A DNA stretch of 26,467 nt from JBFMGD01 sp040751775 (GTDB lineage: Bacteria; Bacillota; Dethiobacteria; DTU022): contig JBFMGD010000041.1 in NCBI GenBank assembly GCA_040751775.1, forward strand, positions 1-26,467, given 5' to 3'. Below, piece after piece: positions 21,284-26,467 of this stretch (position 1 is its first letter; the number at the start of each line of letters is the position of its first letter). A program made the position numbers and the translations under genes. The notes under the pieces were generated by a model. That model was given only the letters and a program-made list of their open reading frames with translations, was not told where the DNA came from and ran no database searches.

Positions 21284-21979
21284 TTAATCCAGGGTGAGTA
21301 ATTTTGGGGACTTGGCATCGTCAAATTCCTGGCTCATCCGCGAAAGACGCTCTTCTTCAGCGGAAGAATAGTAGATCAGGCTTTGTAGCTCCATGGTTAA
21401 ATCGGCGTTGAAAACGTGTATGCCTTCCGGGACATGCAGCTTGGCCGGTGCAAAGTTCAGGATCGCTTTGACCCCGCAACTGGTGATTCCGTCAACCGCT
21501 TGCTGAGCTTCTTCAGCCGGCACCGTAATAATAGCCACTTTTATATTATACTTCTTGATCAACTCGGGTGCCTCATTAACGGATAGAACGGGAATATTAC
21601 CGATCCGTTCGCCAATCAAATGCGGATCGCGATCAAATACAGCCACGATATTTACATAAGGGTTTTTAACATCGTTATAACGGGTCAGCGCGGTGCCAAG
21701 ATGGCCCGCTCCGATTACAATCACATTCGTTTTTTTATCCAGGCCGATAATTTTAAGAATTTTTTCTCTGAGAAAGGAGGTATTGTAACCGGTACCGCGA
21801 GTGCCAAAAGCGCCGAAGTAAGCCAAATCCTTACGGATCTGTTCCGCGGTAAAACCGGACTCGTTACTTAAATCCTTGGAGGAAATTATCTCAATATCGC
21901 GCCGGATCAAATTATCTAGAATCCGCAAATAAACAGGCAACCGCTTGATCACCGATTTTGAAATATTTCTATTGGGCAT
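21284..21979 (-). CDS. rex: redox-sensing transcriptional repressor Rex
   Basis: Rex binds NADH/NAD+ and represses fermentative and respiratory genes when NADH is low relative to NAD+. The 231 residues have an N-terminal winged helix (about 1-80: ISKSVIKRLPVYLRILDNL, SSKDLSNESGFTAEQIRKDL, FGTRGTGY), a Rossmann domain with VIGAGHLGTAL (GAGHLG at 90-95), and a C-terminal domain-swap helix. The last ~20 residues (SRMSQEFDDAKSPK...) exceed the usual 205-215. The start ATG 21979 has GGGGAGG five bases away; an open frame continues 13 codons upstream but is not needed. Its own promoter lies upstream. The motif TGTTAACA at 22010-22017 overlaps the expected transcription start and may be a partial Rex site. 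Confidence 0.96.
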   Translation of the reverse strand: MPNRNISKSVIKRLPVYLRILDNLIRRDIEIISSKDLSNESGFTAEQIRKDLAYFGAFGTRGTGYNTSFLREKILKIIGLDKKTNVIVIGAGHLGTALTRYNDVKNPYVNIVAVFDRDPHLIGERIGNIPVLSVNEAPELIKKYNIKVAIITVPAEEAQQAVDGITSCGVKAILNFAPAKLHVPEGIHVFNADLTMELQSLIYYSSAEEERLSRMSQEFDDAKSPKLLTLD

Positions 21980-22009
21980 TTGCGCCTCCCCTTTAGCATA
22001 AACAGGCAG

Positions 22010-22052
22010 TGTTAACATTCAGTATCTTATCATAAATGCTTGCGTTTATCAA
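22010..22052 (-). promoter_or_regulatory. rex promoter with TGTTAACA palindrome at the transcription start
   Basis: Minus strand TTGATA (22047-22052), 17-nt spacer, TAAGAT (22024-22029). TGTTAACA (22010-22017) follows 6 nt after the -10. Rex operators are TTGTTAA/TTGTGA-type inverted repeats, so autoregulation is possible though the match is short. Confidence 0.6.
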
Positions 22053-22088
22053 TGGAATAAGTTGCAATAGATTAAATTAAATGAATAT

Positions 22089-23024
22089 TTACTGACTTCT
22101 TTCAATCACATACCCTAGAAGATTCTTAAAAATTTGCCTGTCAGCCGTGCTTAAACCGGTCAGGCTGTCCAGCGTTTCACCGGCCAGCGCCGCATACTGC
22201 TCCGCTTTACGTAGCGTGTAGCCTAGGCCGTCGCCTTCCAGAACTGCCCGGGCTACCGAATGCAAAACAGCCGCCGGATCCGTGCCGCCGGAAAGGCCGG
22301 CCAACAGCGCAGCGCTGTCCGCCGATGACTGCAAAGTATGAATCAGGGGCAATGTGAGTATCCGGTTTTGCAAATCACCAAACAGGGGTTTTCCAGTGGC
22401 ATTATTGTGACCGGTGTAATCCAACAGGTCGTCAATTAACTGAAAAACCATCCCCAGGTGAAAGCCGAATTCTGACCAACCCTGCTGTTCCTCCGAACCC
22501 CCGCCGCTGATCAGGCTGCCCGCGCGGCAACAACCGGCAAAAAAACGGGCCGTTTTCTTACCGATCCAGTTGAAATAGCGATCTTCCATGGCCTGTTGTG
22601 CATAACCGGCCAGCGACTGCTCCATTTCACCTTCCGCCATCTCCTGCACCACTTCAGAGAGGATCTCCAGCAAAGACCAGTTGCGATACTGCAACAGCAG
22701 TTGAAAAGCGCGCGACAGCAAAAAATCGCCGGCCAGGATGGCCACCCGGTTACCCCACCGCTCGTTGGCGACCCGGCGGCCTCTCCTGGTGGCCGCTTGA
22801 TCAATCACGTCATCATGCAGCAGTGAAGCCGTATGGACCAGTTCGAGAGCCACCGCTCCGTCGATAAAACCGGCCAGGTTGCTCTTGCGAAGCCGCGCTA
22901 CCATTAGAAAAAGAGCCGGGCGAATCCGTTTGCCGCGGCCTTCAAAAATATACCGGCCAATTTCTTCGATATTTACACCATTTGCACTGATCGAACGAAG
23001 CAGGCCCTGTTCCACCTGTTTCAT
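22089..23024 (-). CDS. trans-polyprenyl diphosphate synthase (hepta-/octaprenyl type)
   Basis: Extends farnesyl/geranylgeranyl diphosphate with isopentenyl units to make the side chain of quinones or related lipids. From ATG 23024 it has 311 residues. GRGKRIRPALFL (29-40) is the substrate motif, the first Asp-rich motif is HDDVID (D71, D72, D75), and the second is IDDLLD (D198, D199, D202); all magnesium-binding residues are kept. The ATG has no SD. The frame stays open 13 codons upstream with family-like residues (LDSIFSNIDQE), and AGGTGA lies at 23067-23072, so true initiation may be at ATC 23063 or CTG 23057. Chain length cannot be fixed by eye. No menaquinone or ubiquinone genes are nearby. 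Confidence 0.92.
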   Translation of the reverse strand: MKQVEQGLLRSISANGVNIEEIGRYIFEGRGKRIRPALFLMVARLRKSNLAGFIDGAVALELVHTASLLHDDVIDQAATRRGRRVANERWGNRVAILAGDFLLSRAFQLLLQYRNWSLLEILSEVVQEMAEGEMEQSLAGYAQQAMEDRYFNWIGKKTARFFAGCCRAGSLISGGGSEEQQGWSEFGFHLGMVFQLIDDLLDYTGHNNATGKPLFGDLQNRILTLPLIHTLQSSADSAALLAGLSGGTDPAAVLHSVARAVLEGDGLGYTLRKAEQYAALAGETLDSLTGLSTADRQIFKNLLGYVIERSQ

Positions 23025-23219
23025 TTCTTGATCAATATTTGAAAAGATGCTGTCCAGTGCGATCTTTCACCTACCCTTAAAAATAGGTGCGACCCTACCT
23101 AATTATTTGATCTCTCTGCCGGGACCGGGGCCGTCAGGAAAGTATACCCTGAGCTGTTCACACCACTGTTTCGACAACATGTCGCCGGATCCCTTTACCG
23201 CGCATCAGGCCGCTGCCAG

Positions 23220-23780
23220 TCAATATTTGGTTATAGAAAAGAGCTCCGGCGGCTCATACTCCCGGTTAATCAAGGTAAGGTGCGAGACAGCATACGTGTT
23301 TGAGTGAAGCGAGCGGCAGAATTCGAAGACTGCTTCTCTTTCAATCTTCCCCAGCGCATGCCCGGGATAGGCGATCACGGTGACGATCCCTCCCGGACGC
23401 AACAGATGCAAGGCCTGCCGTAAAGCGATCAAGGTGGTTTCCGAGCTGGTGGCAATACTCTTGTCTCCGCCGGGCAGGTAACCCAAATTAAAAACCACGG
23501 CTGAAACAGCATTTTCAATATATTCAGCCATCCGTTCATGGCCCGCCCGCACCAGTGTCACTCGATCCGTTAAGCAAGCCTGCTTTAGAAGCGCCGCGGT
23601 CTGATCCAACGCCTCCTGCTGAATATCGAAAGTATAAACATGGCCGCCGGGGCCGACCAGGCGGGCTAAAAAAAGGGTGTCTCTGCCGCCGCCGGCGGTA
23701 GCGTCAACCGCCAGGCACCGGCCGCCGCCGTGCAAGGCTTCGGCTACCTGGCGATGGGCCAACTCAGTTATTTTTATCAT
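23220..23780 (-). CDS. mnmM: tRNA wobble-uridine methyltransferase MnmM (YtqB family)
   Basis: A class I SAM methyltransferase of the YtqB/MnmM family, which methylates nm5U34 to mnm5U34 in some tRNAs. The 186-residue protein has the SAM motif AVDATAGGGRDTLFLA, the acidic strand VYTFDIQ, and the family hallmark FNLGYLPGGDKS. ATG 23780 is preferred over an upstream TTG pair because the protein then starts MIKITELAHRQV like homologues; a weak GGGCGG lies before it. DUF503 ends 29 nt upstream, so the two are probably co-transcribed. Older annotations call it an rRNA methylase. Confidence 0.9.
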   Translation of the reverse strand: MIKITELAHRQVAEALHGGGRCLAVDATAGGGRDTLFLARLVGPGGHVYTFDIQQEALDQTAALLKQACLTDRVTLVRAGHERMAEYIENAVSAVVFNLGYLPGGDKSIATSSETTLIALRQALHLLRPGGIVTVIAYPGHALGKIEREAVFEFCRSLHSNTYAVSHLTLINREYEPPELFSITKY

Positions 23781-23809
23781 TTGACAACCGCCCGTATTCA
23801 ACAATAAGA

Positions 23810-24091
23810 CTAGTATATTTCTACCCTGGAGGCAATAATCTCCACCCGGCCCTCGCTTTCAATAAATGAGATTAACTGTTGCACTACCCGGTCAGCGCCG
23901 CTGCTGTTATGACAGATCGCGGCCAAACCCAGCTCGGAGCGCTGCCATAAGTCCTGGCTGCCCACCTCAGTCACGGAAATATTAAACCGGGCGCGCAGGC
24001 GTTGAATCAGGCTCTGCAACACCTTGCGTTTTTGTTTCAGATTACCCGCTTCGGCAATGTGCAACTCAAAGCGACAGATCGCGACGCGTAT
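23810..24091 (-). CDS. DUF503 family protein, ATA start
   Basis: A 93-residue DUF503 protein; small family found next to infB/rbfA genes in many Firmicutes, function unknown. Characteristic residues are CRFELHIAEAGNLKQKRKVL, then RFNISVTEVGSQDLWQRSELGLA and a C-terminal EGRVEII. The first conventional start (TTG 24064) would remove RVAICRFE, which is conserved in homologues. In frame upstream an ATA codon (24089-24091) falls where homologues have Met, and GGAGG (24100-24104) lies exactly 8 nt before it. I therefore annotate an ATA start. It is followed by mnmM. Confidence 0.85.
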   Translation of the reverse strand: MRVAICRFELHIAEAGNLKQKRKVLQSLIQRLRARFNISVTEVGSQDLWQRSELGLAAICHNSSGADRVVQQLISFIESEGRVEIIASRVEIY

Positions 24092-24099
24092 TGAAAAAA

Positions 24100-24104
24100 C
24101 CTCC
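24100..24104 (-). promoter_or_regulatory. Shine-Dalgarno site deciding an ATA start of DUF503
   Basis: GGAGG on the minus strand, 8 nt before the ATA codon at 24091; it is 35 nt from the TTG at 24064, too far to serve it. Confidence 0.65.
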
Positions 24105-24130
24105 AGGATAAACGTTAGTCCTTAAGCCTT

Positions 24131-24174
24131 GGGGACACGCCACGAGGTCATTCCTCCGAAAGAGGTGTGTCCCC
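24131..24174. repeat. GGGGACAC-type interrupted palindrome
   Basis: Outer arms GGGGACAC (24131-24138) and GTGTCCCC (24167-24174) enclose a second GAGG/CCTC hairpin (24144-24147 with 24153-24156). It lies between the DUF503 start and the DUF151 stop. Same arms as 8539-8562. Confidence 0.7.
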
Positions 24175-24182
24175 GTGCCACT

Positions 24183-24650
24183 TTAATGAAGATGCGGACC
24201 GCTATCACCGGTATCTTCATGTTCTAACGATTCCGGTTCCGGTTCTTCAGCCAGCTCTTCCAGTAAAATCGTATAGGCGGCCACCTTTCCGGTGATATAA
24301 ATCGGGCTGCCTACCGTGAGTGCGAGAGCCACCGCGTCGCTGGGCCGGGCATCTACAACCAGCTCCCGGCCGCCGGTTTGCAGGTAGATCTCCGCAAAAA
24401 ATGTGCTGTCTTTAATATCGGTAACCACGATTTTTTCAACTGTCGCGCCCAAATGACCGCAGAGCGATTTAATTAAGTCATGAGTCATCGGACGCGGCGG
24501 CACATGCCCCTGCAGTTTCAGCACAATCGCCTGAGCCTCCCAGAAGCCGATCCCGATCGGCAAGACCATGGTTTCATCCATATCCACCAGCAAAAGCAAC
24601 GGGTTTTGGACTTGATCCAGTACCACTTCCCTGACTTTTACAGGAATCAT
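24183..24650 (-). CDS. bifunctional nuclease domain protein (DUF151)
   Basis: A 155-residue DUF151/BFN-domain protein. Typical residues are VLPIGIGFWEAQAI, RPMTHDLIKSL, DSTFFAEIYL and DARPSDAVALAL. The domain has been linked with nuclease activity in plants and is of unclear role in bacteria. A His/Glu/Asp-rich C-terminus ends SGPHLH. ATG 24650 is chosen; a GTG five codons upstream is the alternative, and AAGGGTGGG lies about 10 nt before the ATG. It has its own promoter (24749-24777) and is divergent from pyrE. Confidence 0.9.
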   Translation of the reverse strand: MIPVKVREVVLDQVQNPLLLLVDMDETMVLPIGIGFWEAQAIVLKLQGHVPPRPMTHDLIKSLCGHLGATVEKIVVTDIKDSTFFAEIYLQTGGRELVVDARPSDAVALALTVGSPIYITGKVAAYTILLEELAEEPEPESLEHEDTGDSGPHLH

Positions 24651-24748
24651 CTTCTTAACACCCACCCTTCTAGAGATAGCCGAGCATCTTTTTGCGGATA
24701 TACTGATCCACGGAGTGCCGATTCCAATGATTTTGGTTCTTATTAACA

Positions 24749-24777
24749 ATTATAGCCTAAGTGATACCCTAACTCAA
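24749..24777 (-). promoter_or_regulatory. promoter of the DUF151 gene
   Basis: Minus strand TTGAGT (24772-24777), 17-nt spacer, TATAAT (24749-24754); leader about 90 nt to ATG 24650. Confidence 0.75.
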
Positions 24778-24808
24778 CCCTACCAGCCGGGCGGCTGCGC
24801 CGGATACG

Positions 24809-24839
24809 TTGCCATAGAGCGCTCCAAGAATGTTATAAT
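24809..24839 (+). promoter_or_regulatory. promoter of pyrE (extended -10)
   Basis: TGTTATAAT (24831-24839) is an extended -10 box; TTGCCA (24809-24814) is a -35 candidate with a long 19-nt spacer. The leader of about 45 nt to the pyrE start has no room for a PyrR-type attenuator. Confidence 0.7.
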
Positions 24840-24889
24840 AGAGGAAATGCAGCTATTTATTTTAACCACGGCCCGAGGAGGCGGTTTTA

Positions 24890-25738
24890 TTGACCGAGTT
24901 GGCAGCGCTGCGCAAGAACTTGACCCGGCTTACCTTTATCTACGGCTATCAAAGCGGCTCATTTACCCTGTCGTCCGGTCGCAAGAGCAGTTATTATATT
25001 GACGGTAAACAGGTGACCATGTCTCCGGAAGGCTTATATGAAACAGCCCGCTTTATTATCTCTTCTCTGGCGGATCGCGGTATAAAGGCGGAGGCGGTAG
25101 GCGGCCTGACCCTGGGAGCCGATTCGATCGCGGCTGGTGTATGCGTACTCAGCCATTTAGATCCGGGTACCAACGCCCTATCATCCTTCATTGTGCGTAA
25201 GGAAGCAAAAAAGCACGGCACCCAATCCCGTATTGAAGGGCCATTTTATCGCAACCTGCAGGCTGTAATTGTTGATGATGTCCTCACTACCGGCGCCTCG
25301 GTGCTGAGCGCGGCGGCGGCGGTGGTGGAGGCGGGCGGGCGGGTTGCGACTGTATTTGTTTTGGTGGACCGGATGGAAGGCGGTTACGAAAATGTGGCCG
25401 CAGCAGGTTTCCCTTTAGAGGCGATCCTGAACCGGGCCGATCTGGAAGCGCTGCAGCGGCAACTGGAGGAATACTACCCTTCCCTAACCGCCGCGCTGCA
25501 GGAAGAGGCCGCAGATTGGACTGAGCTGCCCTGGAAAGAATTGTCGAATCGCCGGCCGCGGCTTGCCGCCGCCTTGGAAGAGTATGCGGTAAGCCTATTC
25601 CGGGAATTCCCCCGGGGCACAACCGATCAGGCTGAAACAAAAGCGGCGGCTCAGAGATTATTAAAGGTAATCAAAGCGGCGGAATTTCACCCGGCCGGGG
25701 AAGAGGAAGCGCTGCGCTTGCTGGCCAAAATCCAGTGA
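24890..25738 (+). CDS. pyrE: orotate phosphoribosyltransferase with C-terminal extension
   Basis: Transfers ribose-5-phosphate from PRPP to orotate, giving OMP in pyrimidine synthesis. The PRPP-binding motif is VIVDDVLTTGAS (126-137), with FTLSSGRKSSYYIDGK near the N-terminus and IVRKEAKKHG upstream of the motif. The enzyme core ends near residue 190, whereas the protein runs to 282. The extra ~90 residues are Ala/Glu/Leu-rich and probably helical, with no family I recognise. The start is TTG at 24890 with GAGGAGG 8 nt ahead. It stands alone, away from other pyr genes except pyrG at the far end of the window. Confidence 0.93.
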   Translation: MTELAALRKNLTRLTFIYGYQSGSFTLSSGRKSSYYIDGKQVTMSPEGLYETARFIISSLADRGIKAEAVGGLTLGADSIAAGVCVLSHLDPGTNALSSFIVRKEAKKHGTQSRIEGPFYRNLQAVIVDDVLTTGASVLSAAAAVVEAGGRVATVFVLVDRMEGGYENVAAAGFPLEAILNRADLEALQRQLEEYYPSLTAALQEEAADWTELPWKELSNRRPRLAAALEEYAVSLFREFPRGTTDQAETKAAAQRLLKVIKAAEFHPAGEEEALRLLAKIQ

Positions 25739-25772
25739 ATCAAGCGTCTCATGGTCTATTTTTTCCAATATC

Positions 25773-26467
25773 CTACATCCAACCTCCAACCTCCAGAAGC
25801 AGGGCGGCACCCTGAGCCGTGTTTTCCAGAAGCTCGGCGGTGCGCCGCATCGCTTCCGCCAGGCTGAGCGGGCCGTCGGTGATGGAGAGCATGGTGGTGA
25901 TCCCTTCCCGCCTCGCTTCCGCCAGGCCCAGCTTGACGGAGCCGGCCAAGACCAGAACCGGCACTCCATAATATTTGGCCAGGCGGGCGACTCCTACGGG
26001 GACTTTGCCGCGCAGCGACTGGCTGTTAATCTCACCCTCGCCGGTAATCACAAGATCAACCCCGCCTGCCGCCAGTAAACGGGATAAGCCGGCGATCTCC
26101 ATTATTTTTTCTATACCGGGCACCAGCTTGCCGCCCAAAGCGGCCAACCCGGCGCCGATACCGCCGGCGGCGCCCCCGCCGGGCAACTGCGAGATATCCT
26201 GGGCCAGATCTTTTTTCACCACGGCGGCGAAGCGGCGCAGGCATTCATCCAGAAAAGGCAACTCTTCCGGCGCCGCTCCTTTTTGCGGCGCGTAAATATA
26301 AGCCGCTCCCCGGGGTCCGTAAAGCGGGTTGTCAACGTCACAACCGATTACCAGTTCAATTCCGGAGAGACGGTCCGGCACCGCGGCGGCGTCGATCCGT
26401 GCCAAATTCAGCAGAGACGCCGCGCCCCGGCCGATCGGCCGGCTTTGCCGGTCCAGCATTTTCACTC
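25773..26467 (-). CDS. glycerate kinase (GK1/GarK family), 5' end outside window
   Basis: Phosphorylates glycerate to 2- or 3-phosphoglycerate using ATP. Only about 231 of the usual ~380 residues are present, because the gene enters from beyond base 26467; the apparent GTG at 26465 is an internal Val codon. Recognisable family stretches are CDVDNPLYGPRGAAYIYAPQKGA, LPGGGAAGGIGAGL, DLVITGEGEINSQSLRGKVP and the ITDGPLSLAEAM end. The last codons (encoding LLEVGGWM) run into repeated CCAACCT-like units. It is convergent with pyrE; no clear terminator lies in the 34 nt between. Confidence 0.92.
   Translation of the reverse strand, partial: VKMLDRQSRPIGRGAASLLNLARIDAAAVPDRLSGIELVIGCDVDNPLYGPRGAAYIYAPQKGAAPEELPFLDECLRRFAAVVKKDLAQDISQLPGGGAAGGIGAGLAALGGKLVPGIEKIMEIAGLSRLLAAGGVDLVITGEGEINSQSLRGKVPVGVARLAKYYGVPVLVLAGSVKLGLAEARREGITTMLSITDGPLSLAEAMRRTAELLENTAQGAALLLEVGGWM

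Noticed and set aside
23103..23180. 25-codon minus-strand ORF (begins MLSKQWCEQL) between mnmM and the polyprenyl synthase
   Set aside because: Only a weak, distant SD-like sequence and no recognisable family; kept as unproven.
25750..25800. CCAACCT tandem repeat as a functional element
   Set aside because: Only about two to three short degenerate units at the end of the glycerate kinase gene; likely slippage DNA.

Overview
The window comes from a low-GC-phylum (Firmicutes/Clostridia-type) endospore-forming anaerobe. The evidence is spoIIP, a spore photoproduct lyase gene and a GerMN-domain gene (sporulation), the NADH-sensing repressor gene rex, a cytoplasmic Mo/W-bis-MGD oxidoreductase, and AGGAGG-type ribosome binding sites with many TTG/GTG starts. 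DNA is moderately GC-rich overall, so a Peptococcaceae/Desulfotomaculales/Moorellales/Syntrophomonadales-like lineage is plausible; I cannot place it more precisely.

Layout. 15-1622 (-): pyrG, CTP synthase. 1919-5287 (-): a sporulation operon transcribed DUF1614 membrane protein -> spoIIP -> splB, with a forespore-type (sigma-F/G-like) promoter candidate in front. 5364-7347 (-): serA followed by an FmdB-type zinc-ribbon gene, with promoter and terminator. 7400-7606 (-): a 31-residue very basic peptide gene with its own -10 box, strong SD, CTG start and terminator. 7768-8433 (-): GerMN lipidless membrane protein. 8603-9673 (-): M29 aminopeptidase. 9901-14758 (+): a co-directional run of an uncharacterised conserved cytoplasmic protein (ATA start), a structured leader with a 25-residue hydrophobic peptide and an attenuator-like terminator, a membrane HD-GYP protein, a DUF5317 membrane protein, and a DMSO-reductase-superfamily oxidoreductase. 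14880-20533 (-): a complete oppABCDF oligopeptide/dipeptide ABC transporter operon. 20731-21244 (-): a five-tRNA operon (Asp-Phe-Gly-Cys-Leu) with promoter and terminator. 21284-24091 (-): rex, a trans-polyprenyl diphosphate synthase, mnmM and DUF503. 24183-24650 (-): bifunctional-nuclease-domain (DUF151) protein, divergent from pyrE (24890-25738, +). 25773-26467 (-): 3' part of a glycerate kinase cut by the window edge.

How they fit together: mostly housekeeping (CTP and UMP synthesis, serine synthesis, tRNA genes and tRNA wobble modification, isoprenoid chain synthesis, peptide uptake plus a cytosolic peptidase, redox-controlled transcription) mixed with sporulation functions. The least explained part is the 9.7-12.8 kb block, where an uncharacterised protein, a tiny hydrophobic peptide, a structured leader, a mosaic c-di-GMP phosphodiesterase-type protein and DUF5317 lie in a row.

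Stand-out observations: (i) several genes appear to start at ATA or CTG behind good Shine-Dalgarno sequences; the DUF503 gene is the clearest, its ATA sitting where the family has Met; (ii) the FmdB gene has an in-frame TGA where a Cys is expected, followed by eight more codons that restore the family's Cys-rich tail; (iii) the spore photoproduct lyase lacks the cysteine known as hydrogen donor in Bacillus; (iv) spoIIP carries a second membrane helix and a ~180-residue Trp/Arg-rich tail; (v) GC content inside the HD-GYP gene jumps from about 25% to above 55% near 11340; (vi) OppF has an extra ~27-residue in-frame insert containing a palindrome; (vii) GGGGACAC/GTGTCCCC-type palindromes recur between genes.
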